Assembly: GCF_005239225.2 (NCBI RefSeq)
Contig: NC_133284.1
Location: forward strand, 5,795,770-5,859,769
Origin: Populus alba
Taxonomy: Eukaryota; Streptophyta; Magnoliopsida; Malpighiales; Salicaceae
Direction: 5' to 3'
DNA length: 64,000 nucleotides
In this document: positions 1-11,045 of the stretch, in pieces
Numbering within the stretch: position 1 is the stretch's first letter
Layout: every line of letters begins with the position of its first letter
Program-made: the position numbers and the translations under genes
Notes under the pieces: generated by a model
Databases searched by the model: none
What the model was told of the DNA's origin: nothing
What the model saw: the letters and a program-made list of their open reading frames with translations, nothing else

Positions 1-1117
1 AAGATTCGTCCTTTACGAAGCCAGGGACAATGTACAAGAAGATGCAAAGTTGTCTTTGAAAATTCGCAATATTCATGTTTCCACGGCAAATGCAATATGG
101 AAAAGGTCCATTATCGTTCGTTCAAGAAAAGAAAAGGTCGATTAAGCATTTTGACGTGGGAAATAAAAATGTATTTAATATTTTACCTCAAATTGACGGG
201 AAAAGAAGAAGAAGAAAGAAAATCGAACTGCAGGAATCCTTGTAAACTGCTGGTTTTTGCTTATTTTCTGTAATGGGGAGCAAGAAAAGTTTATGGGAAT
301 CGTTCTTTCATCTTCCATTTTCTCACGACCATAATCATCACATGCTTAATAGAGTAGTAGTTAATGTCCCTATCAATCATGTGGCCACTTGCCTTTCAAG
401 TTCAATGCTACAGTTGCCCTCAGACTGCCTCTTTTTGTTGAAAAAGGGAAAGCTGTTGCCAACAAAGGCTTGCACTTTGCCCCAAGGACCATTTTCCTAA
501 TAGTGGGATATTCAGTTTCAGCCTTGAAAGATATGGGATCGCCCAATTCAGAAGCCTTTACCTATTTCGAGAGCACAAGCAGCCAAGACATTTTCCCTCA
601 ACGGTTCGATGGATGATTCCAACTCCATCTGGAAATTTGCAGTGCTCGAGAATCAGGGAATCCGTAAGTGTAAGATTATAACCTAAAATAGGCTAATTGG
701 TGCCCAAAACAATGAAAATTAAGATTCCTATTCCCACTAATGTCTCTTAGCCTCTCAACAATCAAAGAATTATGGAATATCGTTGAGTGGGGGATTTAAA
801 TCATGATTTTCAAGAAAAGCTATCGAGGAATCCTATAAAATAGGCTAATTGGTGTTCAGAAAAGATAAAACAAGCGATACATTGTCATCAAGATATGGCT
901 GCTGTAATTGGCTTTAATCATTTGTGTACGCTTTGAACACGCCATATTAAACAGCTGCTACGGTACAATTTTCCAACACCCGAGGCTTGGTTTAACGATA
1001 TAAGTTCATATGCATACATATATATTGCCATGTTTTGCCTATTCTAGAATATAGGTGGTATATAAATAGCTTGCCCGGCCTCTCGAAGCAAAAGAGGAAT
1101 TCATTAATTTAGCAAGC
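1..1117. other. left-edge intergenic DNA, no gene recognised
   Basis: No supported gene. Two overlapping small reading frames (273-500 and 389-616, plus strand) have no recognisable domain and no gene context. An 18-base string beginning aaaataggctaatt occurs near 684 and again near 837, both next to a 'tcctataa' or 'acctaaaa' type context, which suggests a small old duplication. The rest is AT-rich spacer downstream of the minus-strand gene at 1282-2197. Confidence 0.5.
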
Positions 1118-1281
1118 ATCAACAATAAACACAACAGTCAAGATTTGCAATGTTCAAATCCAAGAGGTTATAGAAGGAGTAAAAGTCTAGTTGCTGGTAA
1201 AAACATTTCCTTCTCCAACAAAAAAACCTTAAACAAGTAAAAGAACTGCTCCAAGTGTTACGATAAACAAACAGAAATGAG

Positions 1282-2197
1282 CTAAGCAGCTTTCTTATAT
1301 GCAGATGATTTGGGTTTGCTTGCAGCTGCAGAACGCTTGTCCTCTGCCATCTTTGATTCAATTTCATCCCTCTCCCTGAAATACATCTCGAAAGCCCGTG
1401 GAAGGAATTTCGGAATCAAAAAGAAAAATAGATTGATTGAGAAATATGCTAGATTGGCTACTGCTAGACTCCTCCCAAACCAATACCACGCAATGTCCTG
1501 AATCAGCCACATGAATTGTGTTAGGCCAATCAACTCTCATCCACGTTAAAACTATATTATGGAAAAGAAATTAAGAACTATTCACCTTAACTTGAGCATT
1601 TGCTGGTAGAGTTTTGTTAAGCCACACATCATTAATCCAATCAATGACGACAAAGATCCTCCTGACCGTATAAAGCAAGGGTACCAATGCCCTCACAGGT
1701 GGTGAAAACAACGACAGACCGCTTATTATGTTCTCAGTAAGAATCTGAAATGAGAGCAAGAACAAATGGGGTGTTGCTGACCGGACTGCATGATCATCAC
1801 CCCTTGCAAACCCACCCAACACATAGGATAAAGGCAAGAAAAGCGCTATGGTAGTTCCCAAAATGACGTAGAACCTAAAAAATCTGCTTCCTTGGAAAAT
1901 TTCTGATGAGGTTCTGCCATATGAAGGGAAGGCAAAACGCGAGAGGGCTAAAAGATAAGCAGAGGTAAAGGCTGGGAAGACTAGATCAAGTAGCGGGACA
2001 AGGCCACTAACTGAGAAAACCATGACAAAAGCTACCAGTTGAAGTTCTATAGCACGCAATGATCCCATTACTCCTCCAACCATAGAATTCTGCTGTAGCT
2101 GTTGTTTAAGCGGAACCTCTTGCTGAGGTTTCGTTGCTGAAGTTGTGGTTCCATCAGTCTCACGTGGTGGAGTCACAGCGAGAGAGGCACCCGACAT
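1282..2197 (-). CDS. DUF7733-type multi-pass membrane protein, two exons
   Basis: Exon 1 is 2197-1586 (204 codons, phase 0) and exon 2 is 1497-1282 (71 codons plus a TAG stop), giving about 275 residues. The donor reads AAG/GTGAAT and the acceptor TTCAG/GAC. The N-terminal 40 residues are Ser/Thr/Gln-rich and probably disordered. Hydrophobic stretches follow at about residues 50-90, 106-130, 144-180 and, in exon 2, about 212-235, so I infer four or more membrane segments. The C-terminus is charged and Lys-rich, ending in KKAA; a dilysine-like tail could hint at ER retention, but this is inference. The layout resembles the plant-specific DUF7733 family of unknown function. No biochemical role can be assigned. 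The ATG chosen is the first in the open frame after an AG-rich leader. A 5' UTR intron is possible, because an AG precedes the leader just upstream of the start. Confidence 0.85.
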
Positions 2198-4629
2198 TCC
2201 TCCTTCAGCTTGGTATAAATTTCTCTGTATTATAAGTTTGCTAACTCAGAATAAGAACAGGGCATGTAAAGAATGGAAGCAATGAACATGTCTTGAGCAA
2301 AATTAGAATGAGATGTCGATGAACAATCAGATAAAAAATGGTTATCTGTACAGAAATCAATTAAAATTAAAGAGGCTGACCCTGGGATTTATTAAACAGA
2401 AAAACGACTATTAATAAATGATCAGCAACATAAGCTACAATTGGAGAACTATCCAACCTAAAAGGTTAAGATAAGTACTAAAACAGGCTAAAAAAACATT
2501 AACATTACTGACATGCAAAGCAACACACGAAGATCAAAAGTTAATATTGATCTGATAAAGATAGCACTGAGGTTTTACACTGTGAAGAAACAAAATGAAA
2601 CCACGGAAATGATACAATACTTACAAAAGAATCTTGAAAGAAAGGGATTGCTCGTTCGAAACCAAGAAGATAGAAAGAGAGATCTTACCTATAGATACAA
2701 ATGAAAGAATCATTCAAAAGTATGGTCACCGAATAGAAAGGATCATGAATGAAGCAGTGGAGTGAAGTGGATATGGTCGTGTTATTAAAAATGTAAAGCC
2801 GCGCTGACTATGCTGCATGTGTAATTGCCATAGCGTGCCAGGTGGCTGCTCTTGAACGTGGGATACTGTCAGCCTTACACCTGTCAATCAACTATTTTTA
2901 GGGTAGATCCGAATTGCAGTTGCAGGGCTGGCTCAGGACTCTGCTCCTCAAGTAGATCTCAACACAGCCCCCGTCTATTTTTCCTTCTTTTCTTCCACTC
3001 TGTTTTTTTTTTTTTGCTGTATTCTTTCACTCCTCAAGAGTCACTGCTATCTCTTCCATTTTTCGAGAATTAAATAGCCGGAAGGGGACATTATTTGGGA
3101 TATAAAGTGACTAGCACATAGTATTTCCTGGAAAATATCTTTATAGTGCTGTCGGTAGAAATTGATTGAATCCTAAACCGTTTGGGTAGACGCCAAATAA
3201 GCTAAACTTGTTTCATACAAGAAATAATTGAACTATGAGCATGGACCATTAAATCTCTCTAATGTCGGTGAACTTAAACATTTAATTTTACAAGATTAAT
3301 AAGATGTTTGAAAGGGAGCAAACACTAAGATTTAATTAAAAAACGAGTTTATTTTTTATATGAATTTTTTAAAATTTATTTCAATTAATAAATAGCTTTC
3401 TAAATATTTTTTTTTACTTGGATAGATGTAATATAAAATAAATTTGATTTAAATAAATATCTTTACATTTAATTTTAGAATTTAGTTTTTAAATTAACAA
3501 TTTGAGACTTCATTTCTCATATATAAATACAACAAGAATTTTGTTTTTCTTTATTTTTAATGGTATGTTTGCATAAAAAAATATTACTATAATTTCTCGG
3601 TCATTTTTGCATGATTCCAGTGCCAGGGTTTCATAAATCCATCAAAATATATATTAGGATCACATCAATAAATATTCTTTTCATATAAATATATATCTAA
3701 TATACAATGTAAAAGAATTATAATGAAATAACATAATTCAATTTAAAACTGCATATTTACGATATGATATGATTTTATTATTTATAATATATTTTATTTT
3801 CATACTAAACATTTTATATATAATTAATTTTATACTATATAAAATAAACCGGACTATTACGAACTGGTGCATCACCATAGGCTTGTAACTAGTTGATGAA
3901 TTCAAATAAAATGAACCCAAAAAATTTCTTCAAAACAAGCCCAACAATAACACATCTTGAGCTTAGGCTTGGTATCACAAGCCCAAAGTACATCAAGGGG
4001 CTAAGAAGAGTGGGTTCAGACATAGTAACTCGAGCCCAACTCTTTTGAAGGCATTGGCTTGGGCATGAAGCCGAAGCCCATGCTAGATGTGTTATACTCA
4101 CGGCCAGCACCCTTAGTGGTGAGCATGTACCCCAACACTCATATGAGCTCGTGCTTTTATTTCCGAACCCAATGTGCTCAACTCGGAAGTGCTTCTTGAG
4201 CCCAATATACTTAGGTGTAGATAGTGTGTCTGGAACCATTGTTTATATCTAATTGACTCGAGCCCAATACTCTTCAAATATTTATCCAGGATCCTATATG
4301 GATTCCACAATATTTTATATTAATTCAATAAGTATTATTTTAAGTAGAATACAATTCAATAATATCACAAAAATAAAATTATACTCTATCCCCTTCTCTT
4401 TATAAAAAGATAAAATTTATGAATTATAAATACATAATGAATTCTTCAAATCAAAAATTCATAATTTTTTTTTATTGTGAGCACATACACATGCTAACTA
4501 TGGCTAACGTATGTCCTTTATTCAAGTCAGATTATATTTTTTTATTGAAAGCAAATTAATGCAAATATTGCTGTGTTTTTTAAAGCTTGAATGGTTTTTG
4601 TAATATATCTATATATATGGCGGAACATA
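2198..4629. other. upstream region of the membrane protein gene and AT-rich spacer
   Basis: The first 600-700 bases should hold the promoter and 5' UTR of the minus-strand gene, but I see no convincing TATA box. From about 3300 the sequence is very AT-rich. Between 3889 and 4310 it becomes more GC-rich and recurrent 'gagcccaa' strings appear; an antisense frame of 116 codons here shows no known domain and looks like old repeat DNA. Confidence 0.4.
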
Positions 4630-5511
4630 GGATTACTTAGGGGTGTTCAAAAAAACCGACCAACCAATTAAACCGAGAAAAAGAGAAAAATTAACCGAAA
4701 AAACCGAACCGAGAAAAAAAAACCGAATAAACCGATTAAAAATTTTAAAAAACCACCCGGTTCGGTTCGGTTCCGGTTTTAAAAAGCTTAAACCGATTAA
4801 ACCGGACTAAACCGAACCGGTTTAATTAAATCTAAAACAAAATAAATTTCCCCCAAAACCTTCCCTTTTCCCCAAAACTTTTCCACCCCACTCACCCTCT
4901 CCCTTCCTTTTTCCCCGTAACTTTTCCAGCCCACTCACCATCCCCCTTCCCTTTTCCCCAAAACCTTTCCACCTCACTCACCCTCCCCCTTCCCTTTTCC
5001 CCCTTCCAGCAACCCCTCCCTCCCCACTCTCCTCCCTCCCAAAACCTTTCGAGCTGCTAACCTTCCCCCTTCCCCCTTCCCTTTCCAGCAACCCCATCCC
5101 TCCCTCCCCGCTCTCTTTCCCCCCTTCCCCTTTTCCAGTGGCCCTGGCCCTGCCCCTCCCTCTCTCCCTCTCCTCTGTGCACAAGGCTTAAAGATAGATC
5201 CAGTGATTTTGATTCAATTGATCTCAACCGAAGAGCTTGGATTCAAATTTTTCAACAAGGATTTTTTGAATATGATTCGGCCAAGTTTGTTAATGATTGT
5301 GATTCAGCCAAGTTTTTTTTTACTTAATTAGTTTCGGTTTTTCTGGTTTCTAAGGCTAAAAAACCGACCCGAACCGAACAAAACCGGTTCGGTTTGAATC
5401 GGTTTTCGGTTCGGTTCGGTTTATATTAATAAGAAATGGTATTTTCCGGTTCAGTTGAATTTTTATGTTAAAACCGGACCGGACCGGACCGTGAACACCC
5501 CTAGGATTACT
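4630..5511. mobile_element. non-autonomous hAT element (MITE) with 8-bp target duplication
   Basis: The element spans 4638-5503 (866 bp). It starts TAGGGGTGTTC and ends with the exact reverse complement GAACACCCCTA. It is flanked on both sides by GGATTACT (4630-4637 and 5504-5511), a perfect 8-bp target-site duplication. The 8-bp duplication and the YAGGGGTG type terminus are hallmarks of the hAT superfamily. Subterminal regions are packed with copies of AACCGAACCGG on the left and the inverse CCGGTTCGGTT on the right. The centre (about 4850-5120) is a C-rich tandem array. There is no transposase coding capacity, so it would depend on an autonomous partner. The flawless duplication suggests a fairly recent insertion. 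Confidence 0.92.
4851..5125. repeat. C-rich minisatellite inside the hAT element
   Basis: Degenerate tandem units of roughly 60-70 bases repeat strings such as ccttcccttttccccaaaac and ccactcaccctccc about four times. One strand is almost free of G over 270 bases. The long Arg/Gly/Glu-rich antisense frame here is a by-product of this composition, not a gene. Confidence 0.75.
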
Positions 5512-7009
5512 AATGAAGACTTGTCTTTCTTTCTTGGGATATTGCTATGGTGTGTGTGTGTGTGTAGGTGTTTATAGCGTGCATGCGTTCTTTTATTCCC
5601 AGTTTCTAGAACCACACGACTCCATGCTCTGCACGTTGTGCTTGGTGTCTCGATAATGATAAAGTTAGATTACTGAACTTTTTAAGTTTTTTGTCACAAT
5701 TCTAGGGTTGAGCATGAACAGACGCAAAGAGATTGCTCAAGAGATTACCAAACATATTTATAGATTAAAATTATATATATTAACTCATTTTTAATATTAT
5801 AAATTATTTAAAAGTCATAATTCCAAAGTTGTATCAAAATCAGATGATGTAGCGAGTAGAAAACCAATCGATCGATCCTCACCCAACCAAGGTGGCAGCC
5901 GCTTTGTTTTTGTCCGTCAACCAGAATACAAAACGTAAGAGAAGACAAAACGCGATCTATTTTATGGCTGCTGTCTAAATTCCTATAATTCAATGGGGTC
6001 CCTGTGCATCCATGTCTCCTCGTGTCCCATATTGCTGACAGCCCAAGAGGACGATAACCACCAATGTTGTTAAAAAATGAGTTAATTCTTAAAATTTTAT
6101 AAATTTATAAGTTAAGATGTATTTAATGTGTTAAATTAGATTAAAATTTAAAAATTAATAAAATCAGCTAAACTTTATCAAACTTGTTTAAAATCAGTAA
6201 AATTAAACCGATTTTTCAAGTTTAAAAAAAATATAAAATTATATATTTTAGTAATCTGCACATTAACATTTTTATTATTTTAAATTTATATTTTGTAAAA
6301 CTTGTGTAATTTAATAATCAAGGTCTTGATTTTGACTATAATTATTATAATTTTTTTAACGATATAAGTTATTTGTGGATTTCATTTCCGTAAAATTAGA
6401 ATACCTATTCATTCTTCATAATTTTTTATGTAAATTATTAACATATTAATTGATATATTACTCTGTTTTAGTTGTCATATATATAGAATAAAAGTTGTAA
6501 ATTGACATGCTTGATTTTTGGAGTAATTAATGTTAAATGATCTATTAAAATTTGAAGGGATTCATTTCTTATAAATAACAAAGTAAGTGATCCAAGAAGT
6601 AGATGAATTAATGTAAATAAAATAAAGGTGTTTGGAATTTTTTTATTGTTTATTTTATTTTTATTTTAATTATGTTATATTATTAATTACTATTTGATTA
6701 AAATTATTAATATATAATTAATTAAAATATTTTATTTATAATTTTATAATTTAAATTTATAATTCAAGTTTATATTATGTATTTCATCTCGTGTTAAAAA
6801 AATATTTTGAACAACATTAAGAAACACCCTTCCCGCATTATAATTACGTTTACAAGCGCCCGTACATGTGATTCAGTTCATTAACCACCGCAAGTTCTCG
6901 TGTTCCTCGCTAACCATGTGTGGAAGAATAAGCATTCAGAGAGGAATAAAAGTTCAGATACATAAATTTTTATCCTTTTTTAATTTTTTCAAGAAAATCC
7001 AAAAAATAC
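5512..7009. other. AT-rich spacer with a TG microsatellite
   Basis: A short (TG)n run lies at about 5550-5566. The remainder to about 6830 is AT-rich, without a supported gene. The last 150 bases before 7010 are slightly less AT-rich and could be a promoter for the small frame that follows. Confidence 0.4.
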
Positions 7010-7438
7010 ATGTTTGATGCATATGCGTTATTTTTTTGCTTCTTCTCTCTTAATTTGTACGTGCCATTATCAACTGCCAAGAACTCTTTCAGTCAGCTTC
7101 TTAACCAATACCAGCAACAAGCCCACCTCAGTAGCATTAACCTTCTCTCCATCAGAGAACAAACTGACTCACTCTTCTCTTTTTTTCCCCTCACTCTAAG
7201 ACTAGCCTCGACCACCACCGTGAGCAACGTCCTCTCTCAAACCCTCAGCAGCAGCGACGGGTTCTCCCTCACAACAGCAACTCTCCATGTTCCTCTCGGC
7301 CAAAACAACTCCACTAGCTTCAGCCACCAGCTCCTCAACGTCATAGAAACCTCTTCCAGTAGCAAATCCAACAATAATAGCTCCAGCAGCATCGTCACCG
7401 TGGGTACCACCACTAATGACTTCTCATCTCTTATTTAA
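7010..7438 (+). CDS. unrecognised Ser/Thr-rich small protein, possible secreted
   Basis: An open frame of 142 codons opens with a hydrophobic stretch (residues 5-20, Phe/Leu-rich) ending near PLSTAKN, which could be a signal peptide. The rest is rich in Ser, Thr, Asn and Gln, with several N-x-S/T sites, and has low hydrophobicity. I do not recognise the family. The composition would fit a cell-wall or arabinogalactan-type protein, or a degraded fragment of one. Codon usage looks more gene-like (C-ending codons) than the surrounding AT-rich DNA. After the TAA, the same frame continues with plausible coding text (ATHDSISPATN), so this could be the start of a pseudogene broken by one stop. No intron signals are obvious. 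Confidence 0.3.
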   Translation: MFDAYALFFCFFSLNLYVPLSTAKNSFSQLLNQYQQQAHLSSINLLSIREQTDSLFSFFPLTLRLASTTTVSNVLSQTLSSSDGFSLTTATLHVPLGQNNSTSFSHQLLNVIETSSSSKSNNNSSSSIVTVGTTTNDFSSLI

Positions 7439-8427
7439 GCCACCCACGACTCTATCTCTCCAGCGACCAATACTCTCTTTCTTCTCCACGTCATCCATAT
7501 GTAAAAGAGAAGAAGAAAGTGTTAAAGAAAATCAAGCACCGAATAGGCAGTTAGCCTAGTAAAATACAGTAATTGAATCTTTAATTATTAGTTTCTTTAT
7601 TTATAAATAATTAGGCTTGATCATAGGCAATAGTATAGGATCTTGATGCTAAACCATCAGTATAAGTTGTAAACTTTACTTACGCCTTGTTTGTTTCAAG
7701 AAAAATGAATTCCAGGAATTCATTTTTCTCACTTTCCCATGTTTGGTGACAATACAGAAAATAAGTCAACGGAAAAGCAATTCCCGTCAACAAAAAATTT
7801 AACTTTCCTCACAGGAAAGTGTTTTCCTTTCCTTATCAAAAGGAAAACACTTTTCTAATCTTTGGCTACGTTGTTCTCCTCTCTGCATCTCTGTCCAAAA
7901 ACAAAAACAGAAAAAAACAAGAAGATTTGAAGAATCACACTCTTCCATTTCAGGTATTTTTTCTCTATTTTTGTATTATTTCTATATATTAGGCTCCGTT
8001 TGTTTTTATCTTCTTCATATTTTTTAGATCTGCAAGAATAATAGCAAAAAATCGTTGATTGTTTATCTGTTCCGAAAAAAACTTTTATTTCTGTTTCTGT
8101 CTGTCAATTTTTTTTTCTCATACCCAGTTTTCTTCTTCATCTCCTCCCGTTACAAATAGTACAAGATCTGCAGAAAAACCCAACCAATTTCTCATCAAAA
8201 TCAAGCAATAAAACACACATTTTTCATGCCCATTCGGCAGCTTATTGAAAGGATAAAAATCCCCAACAACACTCAACCATCCCTACACTGTGACGAATCC
8301 AGCACAAAGAGAGAGACACAAACAGGAGGAGAAAACTGTTGGGTGAGAGAGGGATGAGGAGCAGATCCTTGAGGTGTAGCCTCCTGCTCCTTGCCCCTTG
8401 AATATGTGATTGTGTCCTTCTTCTTCA

Positions 8428-8950
8428 GAGAACAGGGGATTTGTGACTGAGAACCGAGAGAGAATAGGGGAAGAGAGACGACCGAGAGAGAATGATTGAA
8501 GAGAACAGGGGATTTGTGACTGAGAACCGAAAGAGAACAGGGGAAGAGAGACGACCGAGAACGATCTGTGATGGGCGAGAGAGAACGATCTGTGATGGGC
8601 GAGAGAGAATGATATGTGATGGGCGAGAGAGAACGAAAATAATTAGTGGGAATGAGGGGAATCAGAGGGGAACGAAAGGGGAATTTGAGAAACCGAATTG
8701 GAAAGGGAATGAGAAACCGATTGCCAGCCAGGGACCGAGAAACCGATTTCTAGGGGAACGAGAAACTGAATGAGATGGGAATGAAACCGAATCAGAGGAG
8801 AAACTGAATGATGATGGGAATGACAGGGGAATGAAACCGACTGAGGAGAAACCGAATGATGGGAAGGGGAAGGGGAATGAAACCGAATCTGAATGATGGG
8901 AATGAAACTGAATGATGGGAAGGGGAAGGGGAATGAAACCGTTTAGTTTT
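8428..8950. repeat. tandem repeats in the PIF element leader
   Basis: A unit of 73 bases beginning gagaacaggggatttgtgac occurs at 8428 and again at 8501. It is followed by three copies of a 24-base unit (8559-8582, 8583-8606, 8607-8630) containing gatctgtgatgggcgaga. From about 8770 to 8945 a looser array of 'gggaatgaaaccgaat' strings follows. The 24-base unit keeps a reading frame open (repeating ICDGRERT), but there is no evidence that this frame is a gene. Confidence 0.8.
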
Positions 8951-9424
8951 ATGGGAGATAGAGATAGGCGAGAGAACATAGAGGTTTTTTTATAAATCAA
9001 TGCTGTAGTTTGTTTATATTGTGTTGTAATATAACTCTAAATATAGGTATTGTTCCTCTACAAATAGATATTAACAATAAAATCTCCTTAATTTGTGACT
9101 AATGATTGGGTTGATTAGTTTTTTTTATCATATAAATGTTATGGACCAGCTTTGCCTACCTATTAGTGCCTAAACTCAACAATCTCCATGGTTATAAATA
9201 ATAAATCAAAATAGAATAGAATTGAACCTAGCCATGAACTTGATTATGTGTTGTGTTGCCGTTACGAGGTGATTTTCGAAACTTATGTTTATTTAATTAT
9301 TCGATAATCACAGTATTTTTTAGAATTAAAATGATTGATGTTATTGATCGTTGTGAACTTCTGAATTGTATATTGTTAGCTTCTTTGAGCATAATTTATT
9401 GTATTGATTGTGTAAGTATTTTAT

Positions 9425-10837
9425 ATGTTTTTTTTTAATATTTATTTCCCTACATTTTTAGGTTTTGTTATCAGAAAACTTCACTTTCATGTTATGCATA
9501 GTAAGATAATTAATGCAGCATGCATGAGAGCAGTTGTAACTGTGATAGCTACAGGGGTAGCTATTATTGAAGAAGAAAGAAATAGAATTTATTTACCAAG
9601 AGAACCACGTATAAATGCAATTGCTCAACGAGAATTCTATATTGACAGCATTTTGAATCGAGGTGATCGACATTGTGTTGAACAAATTCGTAAGAAACCT
9701 GTTGTCTTATATAGATTGTGTGATGTTCTCACAAATCGTAACCTATTACGATCAACTCAAAATGTGTCTATTAGGGAGCAAGTAATTGTGTTCTTACAAA
9801 TTATAGGCCAAAACCAAAGATTTCGGGTTATTAGTGGTATATATTATAGGTCTATTGAAACTATCCATCGTTACTTTAGAATTGTTTTAAAAGCAATTCT
9901 TAAGCTATACAAGCACCTTATTAAAGATCCAGAGGATACAGTTTCAGCTGAGATAATGAATAATCGAAGATTCTATCCTTATTTTAAGGTATGAGAACAA
10001 TACCAATATTTTTATACATTAATTAATTACATCTACAAGAAAAGTTTATAAATCATTTTTTCATGTTTATATAGGATTGTGTGGGAGCAATTGATGGTAC
10101 CCATGTTCCTGCAAATATTTCCTGTTGAGATTCAAGGAAAGTTTCGAGGTCGAAAAGAAGGAACAACACAAAATGTTTTAGCAGCTATAACTTTTGATTT
10201 GAAGTTTATATATGTTTTAGCTTGGTTGGGAAGAAGTGCACATGATTCACGGGTTCTAGGTGATGCATTATCAAGACCTAGTGGTCTAAAAATTCCAGAA
10301 GGTATATAATAAATTATTTTATTATATACAATAAATATATAAAATGTCTTATCAGATTAAGATAGTAATAGGTTTTATTTTTTTTAATTTGTAGGGAAAT
10401 ATTATCTTGGTGATGCTGGTTACGGTATTCGAAAAGGAATCATTTCTCCTTTTCGTGGAGTTCGATATCACTTGAATGAGTTTACAGAACGTGCACCAGA
10501 AAATGAAAAGGAGCTATTTAATCTTCGACACTCTTCATTGAGAACCGCTATTGAGCGAGGGTTTGGTATTTTGAAGAGTCATTTTAGATCAATTGATGGA
10601 AAATCTTTTTGGTCCTATGAAACACAAGTAGATGTTGTGCTTGCATGTTGTATTATTCATAATCATATAATGGGGGTTGATCCTTATGACTTTATTATGG
10701 AAGAAATATGTTCGGATAGTGAACCAATTAGACGAACAATCAACTTAAGTCAACGGGAGGAAAGGGAAGAGAATAGGGAGTGGATAACAAAAAGAGAAAT
10801 GATTACATCAACCATGTGGAATGACTATAACACTTAA
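9425..10837 (+). pseudogene. PIF/Harbinger DDE transposase, frameshifted
   Basis: The exons read as 9425 (first ATG that fits is 9494) to 9988, 10075-10301 and 10395-10837, with GT-AG introns (AAG/gtatga, tatatag/GAT, AAG/gtatat, ttgtag/GGA). The product is a DDE_Tnp_4 family transposase, the nuclease that cuts and joins element ends. The first catalytic Asp lies in GAIDGTHVPA at the start of exon 2, the second in YLGDAGY in exon 3, and the Glu in LRTAIERGFG. An N-terminal helix-turn-helix-like region (residues around VSIREQVIVFLQIIG) is present. Just after the first motif, near 10116-10125, the frame shifts: GTHVPANI is followed by PVEIQGKFRGRKEG only in another frame. The gene is therefore disabled unless this is a sequence error. 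Exon 3 has a normal C-terminus for the family. Confidence 0.85.
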
Positions 10838-11045
10838 AGAAATAATTAATTGAGTGTTAATTATGTGTTTGTTTTTATTATGTATTGCTTGAGTTTGTAT
10901 TATCTTTGTTATGTATTTGGAGTAGATGTTGACTTTATAATAATTTCTCTTTTAATTAGTAATTGTAGTTTTTATATGAAATTTATTAAATCTAAATATT
11001 GTATGATTTTATTTTGTATAAATTTATAATTTCTTTTTTGTAGAA

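Noticed and set aside
4978..5184. Antisense frame rich in Arg, Gly and Glu
   Set aside because: It is the reverse of the C-rich minisatellite inside the hAT element, so its openness comes from base composition.
8492..8773. Frame with repeated ICDGRERT units
   Set aside because: It is produced by a 24-base tandem repeat in the transposon leader and has no gene features.
8662..9000. Ser/Phe/Pro-rich antisense frame
   Set aside because: It is the shadow of the GGGAATGAAACCGAA repeat array on the other strand.
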